Below, in pieces: positions 25,652-33,101 of a stretch of 64,000 nucleotides of DNA. The DNA is from Winogradskyella echinorum (GTDB taxonomy: Bacteria; Bacteroidota; Bacteroidia; Flavobacteriales; Flavobacteriaceae). A program made the translations under genes and the position numbers. Where the stretch lies: the NCBI RefSeq assembly GCF_014297365.1, contig NZ_JACOQD010000003.1, forward strand, positions 124,001-188,000, written 5' to 3'. Position 1 is the stretch's first letter, and each line of letters starts with the position of its first letter. The notes below the pieces were generated by a model that was not told the origin of the DNA, made no database searches, and was given only the letters and a program-made list of their open reading frames with translations.

Positions 25652-26113
25652 ATGGAAATAATAATCACTAAAGGTAAAAATAGAAATACCTTAACTTGTA
25701 AAAGAAAAGATGGAACAATAACAAGTGTAAATCTTGGACCAGATATCCCGTATCATGATATTGCTCACTATGTTGTTGAGAAAGGATTCAAACTGGAAAA
25801 TGGTTTTTACGGAAAGGTTAAATCTGGAATGACAATAGAAGAATTATCCGATAAAAAAATAATCCAAAATTTAGGCTCTGAAACTTGGCTATCAGAAATT
25901 ATGGCGAGAAATCTTCAATCCATTGGTTCTGGTGCAGCAAAAACTGAACAGTTCATTGAATTAGTAAATTGGGAATCTAAAAATATCAGCGGAATTAAAG
26001 TTCCGATTATGAACTTACCAGATATTGAAAAAATGAAATCGGAATTTGACCAACTGTGCAAAAAGTGGAATTTGATTCCTGAAAACGGAGAGTTAAAACT
26101 GATTTTAGAATAA
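25652..26113 (+). CDS. Conserved hypothetical protein (cassette 7)
   Basis: A 153-residue soluble protein: an N-terminal beta hairpin (MEIIITKGKNRNTLTCKRKDG), a central IPYHDIAHYVVEKGFKLENGFYG segment with two histidines and a C-terminal helical part. No known family is recognised. It begins 16 bases after the G/TT at 25633-25635 and ends just before a degenerate attC-like site, so it looks like the last cassette of the array. Confidence 0.65.
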   Translation: MEIIITKGKNRNTLTCKRKDGTITSVNLGPDIPYHDIAHYVVEKGFKLENGFYGKVKSGMTIEELSDKKIIQNLGSETWLSEIMARNLQSIGSGAAKTEQFIELVNWESKNISGIKVPIMNLPDIEKMKSEFDQLCKKWNLIPENGELKLILE

Positions 26114-26118
26114 AAACT

Positions 26119-26250
26119 ATCCATAACTCGAGTATAATTAATTGATTAGGTCGTTGTCTATTTTGAAAATTCCTTCAGAATTATCTCGCATTCGTTTTTG
26201 TTTACTAAATTAGATGCTGAAACACGCCACTAACCATAAACAACCAACTT
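26119..26250 (+). repeat. Degenerate attC-like site 7 (distal end of array)
   Basis: ATCCATAAC-TCGA-GTATAATTAATTG at the left, an internal AATTCCTTCAGAATT hairpin and a right part (TTTACTAAATTAGATGC, AAACACGCCACTAACC) that aligns with site 5. The expected right GTT is gone, so the site is probably inactive and marks the array end. Confidence 0.45.
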
Positions 26251-26278
26251 TTGCTTATTAACAATAAACCACTAACCA

Positions 26279-27049
26279 ATGATAAAATTCTTTAGAAAAA
26301 TTAGACAAAACTTACTTTCAGAAGGAAGAACTGGCAAGTACCTTAAATATGCCATTGGAGAGATAGTTTTAGTAATGATAGGAATTTTGCTGGCTTTACA
26401 AATCAACAATTGGAACACAGCAAGAAAGAACAACCAATTACAACTGACATACCTAAAAGGAATTCAAAACAACCTAAAAGAAGATAAAGCAGAACTAAAT
26501 AGGCATTTTAAATCAGACACCCTTATTTTAGATGCTTACACGTATTTTATGAAGGCCAACTTAAAAACAGTTGCAGTATCAGAGCAAGAATTGATACCAA
26601 TGATTTACAAAGTATTTAAAACATATTGGTTTGAAGGGCAAAATGTAGTCTTTTCTAATTTAACATCCTCTGGTGATCTTAACCTAATACAATCCGAAAG
26701 TATTCGTATTCAAATTCAAAAATATTATAGGCTATTTGTAGAGACTGAAAAGCAAGAATCGTGGCATAATGATCAGATATTAGCACTTTTAAAAAGTCTT
26801 TCTAAAGGTATAAATTTATATACATTTATTGAGCCTACATTTGAAAAACGCTGGCAATCCTATTCTGGCAATCCCGATATTTCTAATTTTTCTTTCGAGG
26901 AAGTTAATGAACTCACTACCCTTAGATTAGACACTTATAGTAATATCAAATCATTAATTTGGGCGAGTCATGTGGCCAGACTTAGATTGTATCAACAAGG
27001 AGAAATATTAGAAAAACAAATTGAAGATTATTTAATCGATCATCACTAA
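26279..27049 (+). CDS. DUF6090 family membrane protein (copy 1)
   Basis: A 256-residue protein opening with the family signature MIKFFRKIRQNLLSEGRTGKY and YAIGEIVLVMIGILLALQINNWN, a single N-terminal membrane helix (about 25-43). The rest is a helical extracytoplasmic domain without catalytic motifs. Family function unknown; members often occur as tandem arrays. It lies just beyond the degenerate end of the cassette array and is followed by a second copy and by two truncated starts. Confidence 0.82.
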   Translation: MIKFFRKIRQNLLSEGRTGKYLKYAIGEIVLVMIGILLALQINNWNTARKNNQLQLTYLKGIQNNLKEDKAELNRHFKSDTLILDAYTYFMKANLKTVAVSEQELIPMIYKVFKTYWFEGQNVVFSNLTSSGDLNLIQSESIRIQIQKYYRLFVETEKQESWHNDQILALLKSLSKGINLYTFIEPTFEKRWQSYSGNPDISNFSFEEVNELTTLRLDTYSNIKSLIWASHVARLRLYQQGEILEKQIEDYLIDHH

Positions 27050-27052
27050 CCA

Positions 27053-27169
27053 ATGATAAAATTCTTTAGAATATCCAAACATAATTTTGCAAAGCAAAAT
27101 CAAATGTCCTGTGGGCATTTGGTTGAGATAGCCGCTTGCGGAAGATTTAAAACCTTTAAACATGATTAA
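27053..27169 (+). pseudogene. Remnant DUF6090 start with three palindromes
   Basis: A 38-codon frame starts MIKFFRISKHN, matching only the first residues of the family, then runs through three adjacent hairpins: ATTTTGC-AAA-GCAAAAT (27084-27100), CAAATGTCC-TGT-GGGCATTTG (27101-27121) and CCGC-TT-GCGG (27132-27141). Its stop overlaps the next gene's ATG. Best read as a decayed or recombined gene start invaded by an extragenic palindrome, not a working gene. Confidence 0.45.
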
Positions 27170-27905
27170 GTTCTTCAGACACATAAGACAACGACTACTC
27201 TCTGAAAATAAATTCGGAAAATATCTAACTTACGCCATCGGAGAAATAATTCTTGTAGTAATCGGAATTTTAATGGCATTACAAATCAACAATTGGAATG
27301 AGTCACGGAAAGAAAACGCATTAGCAAAAAATTACTACCATCGTCTTATATCAGATTTAAAAGCGGATAAAGCGTATGCCAATAGATATATCTCAAGAGT
27401 TGATTCTTCTCTGGTATTATACGATAACTACAGAAAAAGTTATAAAAAACCGAATTTAAGCCTTGCAGAAATTGTTCAAAATTTAGGTACAAATGACGTT
27501 TTAACATTAGATTTAGAGTTTAAAACAAAAACAATAGAAACCTTAATTAATACGGGTGATTTGCAAATATTAAACCCAAAGATAATGGATGTAATTACTG
27601 AATATAATGGTAGTAAAAACCAGATTGAAATACTTGCTAGGGACAACAATAAAGATGTTAATGATTTGTTGAAGAATTGTGCTTACAAAGGTGGAGTTCT
27701 ACTTAATATTGAGAACTATCCTAATCAGCCAGAATTATTTAAAAAATTAGATTTTGATGATAGAATTCCAGATTTGATTATAGCATTTGAATCCTACGTT
27801 ATCTGGAAACAAGCTGTGAATAGAACCAGCATTAAAGAGCTTACTAAAATTAATAAAACAGCAGATTCCATTATTGAAATTATTAATCTAGAATTAAAAA
27901 AATAA
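27162..27905 (+). CDS. DUF6090 family membrane protein (copy 2)
   Basis: 247 residues, paralogue of the gene at 26279: MIKFFRHIRQRLLSENKFGKYLTYAIGEIILVVIGILMALQINNWNES with one membrane helix at about 25-43, then a helical domain rich in charged residues. The N-terminal 50 residues are highly similar between the copies while the remainder diverges, typical of this family. Function unknown. A truncated third copy follows. Confidence 0.82.
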   Translation: MIKFFRHIRQRLLSENKFGKYLTYAIGEIILVVIGILMALQINNWNESRKENALAKNYYHRLISDLKADKAYANRYISRVDSSLVLYDNYRKSYKKPNLSLAEIVQNLGTNDVLTLDLEFKTKTIETLINTGDLQILNPKIMDVITEYNGSKNQIEILARDNNKDVNDLLKNCAYKGGVLLNIENYPNQPELFKKLDFDDRIPDLIIAFESYVIWKQAVNRTSIKELTKINKTADSIIEIINLELKK

Positions 27906-27927
27906 TAAAAGCACAAACCATTAACCA

Positions 27928-27990
27928 ATGGTAAAATTCTTAAGAAAAACTATACAGAAACTACGCTCTAAAAACAACTTAACGGTATAA
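27928..27990 (+). pseudogene. Truncated DUF6090 gene start
   Basis: A 20-codon frame MVKFLRKTIQKLRSKNNLTV that matches the N-terminus of the two upstream DUF6090 genes and then stops, immediately before the ndk terminator. It indicates that the tandem array was once longer or that recombination removed the body of a copy. Confidence 0.5.
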
Positions 27991-28018
27991 AAAAAGACCA
28001 TCCTTACAGATGGTCTTT
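27989..28018 (-). terminator. Terminator of ndk (probably bidirectional)
   Basis: Stem AAAGACCATC / GATGGTCTTT around CTTACA. On the minus strand it is followed by seven T and serves ndk; on the plus strand TTTCTT follows the DUF6090 genes. Confidence 0.75.
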
Positions 28019-28042
28019 CTTATGTATTATTAATACTTTGGC

Positions 28043-28462
28043 TTAAAACATCTCTCTACCAGAGAAATGAAAAGCGCCTTCAATAGCTGCATTGTCATCG
28101 CTATCACTTCCATGAACCGCGTTTTCTCCAATAGAAGCTGCATATAATTTACGGATTGTACCTTCTGCTGCATCTGCAGGATTAGTTGCTCCGATTAATG
28201 TTCTAAAATCTTCAACAGCGTTGTCTTTTTCTAATATTGCTGCTACAATAGGACCACGAGTCATATATTCTACTAATTCACCAAAGAATGGACGCTCTTT
28301 GTGTATACCGTAAAACTCTTCTGCATCTGCAGTTGTCATTTGTGTTAACTTCATTGCTACGATTCTAAAACCTGAAGCTGTAATTTTTTCTAATATTGCG
28401 CCAATGTGTCCTTTTTCAACAGCATCTGGCTTTAACATTGTAAATGTTCTGTTAGTTGCCAT
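28043..28462 (-). CDS. ndk: Nucleoside diphosphate kinase
   Basis: Transfers the gamma phosphate between nucleoside triphosphates and diphosphates. 139 residues, the normal length, with [16 protein letters not shown] at the start and the active-site histidine in ENAVHGSDS. An ATG at 28462 (MATNRTF) is preferred to an in-frame TTG at 28486. A TAnnTTTG box lies 21 bases upstream and a strong terminator follows. Monocistronic. Confidence 0.96.
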   Translation of the reverse strand: MATNRTFTMLKPDAVEKGHIGAILEKITASGFRIVAMKLTQMTTADAEEFYGIHKERPFFGELVEYMTRGPIVAAILEKDNAVEDFRTLIGATNPADAAEGTIRKLYAASIGENAVHGSDSDDNAAIEGAFHFSGREMF

Positions 28463-28483
28463 GTATTTTTTTTTAATGAGGTG

Positions 28484-28491
28484 CAAAAGTA
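28484..28491 (-). promoter_or_regulatory. -7 box (TACTTTTG) of ndk
   Basis: Minus-strand TACTTTTG fits TAnnTTTG and is 21 bases before the ndk ATG. It also argues against the upstream TTG start, which would lie only a few bases past the box. Confidence 0.55.
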
Positions 28492-28522
28492 ATGCATTTC
28501 TTTAATATATCAAGTCTTTTTT

Positions 28523-28590
28523 GTCATTCCTACGTAGGCAGGAATCTAGCATCTAACTAAAAAGAAGATTCCTGCCTACACAGGAATGAC
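28523..28590. repeat. Palindromic extragenic repeat, GTCATTCCT type
   Basis: Arms at 28523-28547 and 28566-28590 pair over about 25 bases (GTCATTCCTACGTAGGCAGG versus its near complement ending CACAGGAATGAC). It lies between the divergent ndk and DHH phosphoesterase genes. Related left arm at 56701. Confidence 0.7.
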
Positions 28591-28653
28591 AAGATTATTA
28601 ATTTCATATTAAAACATTTTACCAAAGCTCTAAAAATTGTAAATTCGCTGCTT

Positions 28654-29670
28654 ATGATTAAAGCACAAATTCCAGAAATAAAAGCTCTATTAAGTACACC
28701 TAAGAACATTATTATTGTTCCGCATAAAAATCCAGATGGAGATGCTATGGGTTCTACACTAGGCTTATATCATTATTTAAATATGTATAATCATAATGTG
28801 GTGGTTATTACACCCAACGATTATCCAGATTTTTTAAAATGGTTACCAGGAGATGACACGGTTCTAAAGTTTGAAACCCAACAAAAAGAAAGTAAAGCTT
28901 TAATCGACAAGGCCGATTTACTGTTTACATTAGATTTTAATGCGTTTCATCGTGCTGGTGATATGGAAGAAACTCTAGAAGTTTCTAAAGCCATTAAGTT
29001 AATGATAGACCATCATCAACAACCAGATGATTATGCAAAATATACCTATTCTGATGTAAGCATGTCTTCTACATGCGAGATGGTTTTCAATTTTATTGAA
29101 ATGCTTGGAGATACAGACAAGATAGATGCAACTATTGCAACCTGTTTGTATGTTGGTATAATGACAGATACAGGCTCTTTTAGATTTCCGGCTACAACAA
29201 GTAGAACACATTTTGTTATTGGTAACTTAATTGAAAAAGGAGCAAACAACTCAGAAATACATAATAATATTTTCGACACAAATAGTTTTAGTCGATTACA
29301 ATTGCTTGGCAGAGCTTTACAGAACCTTAAAGTAATTCCGGAATTAAGAACGGCATACATAACATTGTCTCAAGTGGAGTTAGATGAATTTAACTTTAAA
29401 AAAGGAGATACTGAAGGTTTTGTAAATTATGCACTGTCTTTAAAAGATATTATTTTTGCTGCCATATTTATTGAAAGTCAACAAGATGGCATAATTAAAA
29501 TCTCTTTACGTAGTAAAGGAGCGTTTTCGGTTAACGAATTTTCGAGAGCTCATTTTAACGGTGGAGGCCACACCAATGCAGCTGGAGGACGTAGTGAAAC
29601 TGATATGCAAACCACTATTGACAAATTTATTAGTATATTACCAACCTATAAACAAGAATTGTCCCAATAA
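28654..29670 (+). CDS. DHH-family phosphoesterase (NrnA-like)
   Basis: 338 residues with N-terminal DHH motifs H24-K-N-P-D28-G-D30 (PHKNPDGDAMGS), DFNAFHR and MIDHHQQ, and a C-terminal DHHA1 domain with HFNGGGHTNAAGG. The family includes oligoribonuclease NrnA, which removes short RNAs and dephosphorylates pAp; that is the most likely activity. Co-oriented with gldI 35 bases downstream, an arrangement common in flavobacteria. Confidence 0.9.
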   Translation: MIKAQIPEIKALLSTPKNIIIVPHKNPDGDAMGSTLGLYHYLNMYNHNVVVITPNDYPDFLKWLPGDDTVLKFETQQKESKALIDKADLLFTLDFNAFHRAGDMEETLEVSKAIKLMIDHHQQPDDYAKYTYSDVSMSSTCEMVFNFIEMLGDTDKIDATIATCLYVGIMTDTGSFRFPATTSRTHFVIGNLIEKGANNSEIHNNIFDTNSFSRLQLLGRALQNLKVIPELRTAYITLSQVELDEFNFKKGDTEGFVNYALSLKDIIFAAIFIESQQDGIIKISLRSKGAFSVNEFSRAHFNGGGHTNAAGGRSETDMQTTIDKFISILPTYKQELSQ

Positions 29671-29705
29671 ACCCAATAGTTGGTATCAATTAAAAAGATT
29701 AAAAA

Positions 29706-30239
29706 ATGAAAAACCTACTACTCATATTATGTCTATCGCTTTTTTGCTTTAGCTGTAAGTCTCCTGAAGCCAGAATGCCAGAATCGGTACAGTCTGGTTC
29801 TTTCTTAAAAGAATCTGCGGAACGCAACAGAAAGCTCAACGAATTAGAGCGTCAACAAATAAAAAACATTATAGAAAGTAATCCTGATAAAAACTATATC
29901 GCCTCAGAAAGTGGTTTTTGGTATTACTACACTAATGAAATTGAAAATGATACTTTACAACCTCAATTCGGAGATATAGTAGATTTCGATTATAACGTAT
30001 CAACCATACAAGGATCTGAGATATATGCTACAGAAAACAGAACCTATGTAATGGATAAAGAAGAATTATTTACAGGTTTACGTGAAGGCTTAAAACTCAT
30101 GAAACCTGCAGAAAGTGTCACCTTTATTTTTCCATCTCAAAAAGCATTTGGTTACTATGGTGATGAAAATAAAATAGGAACTAACATTCCTTTAATTTGC
30201 GAAGTAACATTAAACACAATAACTCAAAGAAATGATTAA
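29706..30239 (+). CDS. gldI: Gliding motility lipoprotein GldI, FKBP-type isomerase
   Basis: A 177-residue lipoprotein (C17 in CFSCKSP) with an FKBP-type peptidyl-prolyl isomerase domain over about 75-170 (FGDIVDFDYNVSTIQGSEIY; FTGLREGLKLMKPAES). Size, lipoprotein signal and the neighbouring isomerase match GldI, needed in Flavobacterium for folding gliding and type IX secretion components in the envelope. It overlaps the next gene by eight bases. Confidence 0.85.
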   Translation: MKNLLLILCLSLFCFSCKSPEARMPESVQSGSFLKESAERNRKLNELERQQIKNIIESNPDKNYIASESGFWYYYTNEIENDTLQPQFGDIVDFDYNVSTIQGSEIYATENRTYVMDKEELFTGLREGLKLMKPAESVTFIFPSQKAFGYYGDENKIGTNIPLICEVTLNTITQRND

Positions 30240-31443
30240 AAATGCGCTTGCAACGTTAGTTGTATTATTAGTACTATCGAGTACATCTTGTCAAGAAAAA
30301 TATCCAGATTTAGAAGATGGTATTTACGCCGAATTTGTAACAACAAAAGGTACAATGGTGGCAAAATTACATTACGATAAAGTGCCAGTTACCGTTGCTA
30401 ATTTTGTTGCGTTAGCCGAAGGTAACCATCCTATGGCAGAAGAACAATATAAAGGAAAACCATTTTACGATGGTATCACTTTTCATAGAGTAATGGATAA
30501 TTTTATGATACAAGGAGGTGATCCAACTGCTACAGGTACAGGAACACCAGGTTATAGATTTGCTGCAGATTTCTCTCCAGAGTTAAAACACGATAAACCA
30601 GGCATTCTTTCTATGGCTAATAGTGGAGGAATTAATACTAATGGTAGTCAGTTTTTTATAACTGAAGCACCTTATCCAAGAGGTGATGCTTTTGATGCCC
30701 AAGGAACAATGAAACCATGTGATCAAAGAGGTGTAAGTTGCCATTCTGTTTTTGGAGAACTTGTTAAAGGTCTTGCGGTGCAAGATTCTATTTCTAACGT
30801 AAAAGTGATGAATCCAGCTGCTAGAAATCATAAACCAGTAGAAGATGTGGTTATCACTAAATTAAATATCATTAGAAAAGGAAAAGAAGCTAAAGCTTTT
30901 GATGCGCCTAAAGTATTTGAAGAAGAGATGCCAAAAGTGGAAGAAAACATTAAAAAAGCGAAAGAAGAAGCGCAAAAAGCAATTAAAGCAAAAGCTGACC
31001 AAGCTAAACAAGAATGGTTAAAAAGTAATACAGAATTAACAGGACGACGCATTGAGTCGCCAACAGGAATGGCTATGATATTTACACATGAAGGTAATGG
31101 TGTAAAACCAACATCATCACAAAGAGTAAATATTGATTGTGCTGGTTATTTTGAGGATGGTACTTTATTCTGGACAACTTGGAAAGAAGTTGCCCAGAAA
31201 AACGGTAAGTACGATGAAAGACAAGATCAAGCAGGACGCTATGCGCCTTTCGATATGCCTTATAATGAAACTGCAACTTTAGTTGCCGGATTCAGAGAAG
31301 CTATGCTTAACATGAAAATTGGTGATAAAGCTCGTGTTTTTATTCCTTATTATTTAGGCTATGGAGAAAGAGGTAATCCGCCTGTGATTCCAGGAAATGC
31401 CAATATTATCTTTGATATTGAATTACCAAGTATAAAAGAGTAA
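30232..31443 (+). CDS. Cyclophilin-FKBP fusion peptidyl-prolyl isomerase, lipoprotein
   Basis: A 403-residue lipoprotein (C20 in STSCQEK). An N-terminal cyclophilin domain spans about 30-220 (FHRVMDNFMIQGGDPTATG; NTNGSQFFITEAPYP), a lysine/glutamate-rich helix follows (about 222-262) and an FKBP domain closes the protein (about 275-402: VNIDCAGYFEDGTLFWTT; VAGFREAMLNMKIGDKAR). Two unrelated isomerase folds on one chain. It overlaps gldI by eight bases, suggesting coupled expression and a shared envelope-folding task. Confidence 0.92.
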   Translation: MIKNALATLVVLLVLSSTSCQEKYPDLEDGIYAEFVTTKGTMVAKLHYDKVPVTVANFVALAEGNHPMAEEQYKGKPFYDGITFHRVMDNFMIQGGDPTATGTGTPGYRFAADFSPELKHDKPGILSMANSGGINTNGSQFFITEAPYPRGDAFDAQGTMKPCDQRGVSCHSVFGELVKGLAVQDSISNVKVMNPAARNHKPVEDVVITKLNIIRKGKEAKAFDAPKVFEEEMPKVEENIKKAKEEAQKAIKAKADQAKQEWLKSNTELTGRRIESPTGMAMIFTHEGNGVKPTSSQRVNIDCAGYFEDGTLFWTTWKEVAQKNGKYDERQDQAGRYAPFDMPYNETATLVAGFREAMLNMKIGDKARVFIPYYLGYGERGNPPVIPGNANIIFDIELPSIKE

Positions 31444-31462
31444 TAGTAGCATTATTAGATAT

Positions 31463-31492
31463 AAAAAAAGCAGCCTAAGGCTGCTTTTTTTT
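31463..31492. terminator. Bidirectional terminator
   Basis: AAAAAAGCAGCC-TAA-GGCTGCTTTTTTTT: a near-perfect stem with A/T tracts on both sides, between the convergent isomerase and pepD genes. Confidence 0.85.
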
Positions 31493-31503
31493 GTTATCGT
31501 AAA

Positions 31504-32967
31504 TTAAGCTTTCGGAATGTGTTTTAGTATCTCTAAAACAAATTCCCAATATTTTTGTGTAGAGGAAATTTGTGCACGTTCATCTGGAGAGTGCGCTCCT
31601 TTAATATTTGGTCCAAAACTAATCATATCCATATCTGGATAATTCTGTCCAAGTATTCCGCATTCTAAACCAGCATGGCATGCTGCCACATGAGGTTTTT
31701 CACCATTGTTTAAACGCTCATAAATTGGCACCATTACTTTTAAAATATCAGAATCCATATTTGGTGCCCAACCTGGATATTGACCAGAAAACGCTACTTC
31801 GCATCCTGTTAATTCAAAAGTAGCACGTAATGTATTGGCTAAATCTAATTTAGAGCTCTCAACAGAACTACGTGTTAAACAACCAATTTTAATAGAGCCG
31901 TCTTTTAAAATAACTCTAGCAATATTATTAGAAGTTTCTACTAAATCTTTAATATCTGGACTCATTCTATACACACCATTACAAGCAGCATACAGTGCTC
32001 TAGTGATTCCTTCTTGCACACCTAAATCCATTATTTTTTCTGGCGTATCAGTTTTAGAAACTACAATTTCTAAATCTGGTTCCATAGTTTTAAATTCTGT
32101 CTTTATAATGGCTGCTAGTTGTTTTAATTCGAGTTCAAAAGCAGCTTCATGTATAGCATCAATTGCTACTATAGCATTACTTTCTCTTGGTATAGCGTTA
32201 CGTAAACTTCCGCCATCAATTTCAGAAATACGTAATCCAAAATTTTCAAAACCGTCAAACAGTAAACGGTTCATTATTTTATTAGCATTCCCTAACCCTT
32301 CGTGGATTTGCATACCAGAATGTCCACCTTGCAAGCCTTTTACCGTTATTGAATACCCTATTTTTGTTTCAGGAGTGTCTTCCTCATTATAAGTTCTTGT
32401 GGCAGTTACATCTACTCCACCTGCACAACCCACACCAATCTCATCATCTTCTTCCGTATCTAAATTTAAAAGAATTTCACCTTTTAGTAATCCTCCTTTT
32501 AAACCCATTGCACCAGTCATCCCAGTTTCTTCGTCTATTGTAAATAAAGCTTCTAATGCAGGATGCGCAATAGTATCACTTTCTAATATTGCCATAATTG
32601 TAGCGACACCCAAACCATTATCTGCACCAAGTGTTGTGCCTTTAGCCTTTACCCAGTCTCCTTCTATATACATCTCAATACCTTGCGTATCAAAATCGAA
32701 AACAGTATCATTATTTTTTTGATGTACCATATCTAAATGCGACTGCATTACAATTGGTTTTCTATCTTCCATCCCACTGGTAGCTGGCTTTCTAATAATT
32801 ACGTTTCCTACCTCATCTACTATGGTTTCCAACCCTAAGTTTTCACCAAACTCTTTCATAAACTGTATGACACGTTCTTCTTTTTTAGAAGGTCGTGGTA
32901 CTGCGTTTAAATCTGCGAATTTATTCCAAAGTTGTTTGGGCTCTAGGTTTCTTATATCTTGACTCAT
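31504..32967 (-). CDS. pepD: Aminoacyl-histidine dipeptidase (M20C)
   Basis: A 487-residue metal-dependent dipeptidase that cleaves Xaa-His and other dipeptides in the cytoplasm. M20 signatures are present: MQSHLDMVHQKN, GTTLGADNGLGVA, TIDEETGMTGAMGL and HAGLECGILG, plus the final GAHSPDER. Full length for the family and without a signal peptide. It shares a bidirectional terminator with the isomerase operon. Confidence 0.94.
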   Translation of the reverse strand: MSQDIRNLEPKQLWNKFADLNAVPRPSKKEERVIQFMKEFGENLGLETIVDEVGNVIIRKPATSGMEDRKPIVMQSHLDMVHQKNNDTVFDFDTQGIEMYIEGDWVKAKGTTLGADNGLGVATIMAILESDTIAHPALEALFTIDEETGMTGAMGLKGGLLKGEILLNLDTEEDDEIGVGCAGGVDVTATRTYNEEDTPETKIGYSITVKGLQGGHSGMQIHEGLGNANKIMNRLLFDGFENFGLRISEIDGGSLRNAIPRESNAIVAIDAIHEAAFELELKQLAAIIKTEFKTMEPDLEIVVSKTDTPEKIMDLGVQEGITRALYAACNGVYRMSPDIKDLVETSNNIARVILKDGSIKIGCLTRSSVESSKLDLANTLRATFELTGCEVAFSGQYPGWAPNMDSDILKVMVPIYERLNNGEKPHVAACHAGLECGILGQNYPDMDMISFGPNIKGAHSPDERAQISSTQKYWEFVLEILKHIPKA

Positions 32968-33020
32968 ATTTTTATAATATTTAAGATTGTAAAATTACAA
33001 AATACCAATCATTATATTTT

Positions 33021-33047
33021 GTCATTCTGAACTTGTTTTAGAATCTC
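33021..33047. repeat. Half copy of a GTCATTCTGAA repeat
   Basis: GTCATTCTGAAC..GAATCTC matches the left arm of the repeat at 38739 but has no partner arm here. Confidence 0.45.
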
Positions 33048-33089
33048 TTCACAACTTTGCGGCATTGCGAAAAACATCAAACTTTTCCC

Positions 33090-33097
33090 TATTTTTG
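33090..33097 (+). promoter_or_regulatory. -7 box (TATTTTTG) next to the DUF3810 start
   Basis: Fits TAnnTTTG and ends four bases before the ATG at 33102. If used, transcription would begin at or about the start codon, giving a leaderless message. Confidence 0.5.
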
Positions 33098-33101
33098 AAG
33101 G

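Larger units (their letters stand above)
16202..26250 (+). mobile_element. Integron-like gene cassette array (no integrase in window)
   Basis: Seven co-oriented units on the plus strand separated by hairpin spacers resembling integron attC sites. Units: 16202-19751, 19752-20495, 20496-21066, 21067-21957, 21958-23645, 23646-25633 and 25634 to about 26250. In the first five, the sequence after GTT at the unit start is the reverse complement of the sequence before AAC at the same unit's end (9-10 bases, at most one mismatch). Spans from AAC to GTT are 123-126 bp in the five intact spacers; the last two spacers are degenerate. Similar arrays lacking an adjacent integrase are known in other bacteria as CALINs. 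The core here is GTTnnnn rather than the textbook GTTRRRY. Confidence 0.72.

Noticed and set aside
16202-26250. Classical class 1 or Vibrio-type integron
   Set aside because: No integrase, attI or GTTRRRY cores are seen; the sites share only the general plan, so the neutral term integron-like array is used.
27053-27169. 38-codon frame as a real small protein
   Set aside because: Only the first residues match a known family, the rest reads through three palindromes, and it overlaps the next start.
28043-28486. Ndk starting at TTG 28486
   Set aside because: The extension is absent from the family and begins only a few bases from the TAnnTTTG box; the ATG at 28462 fits.
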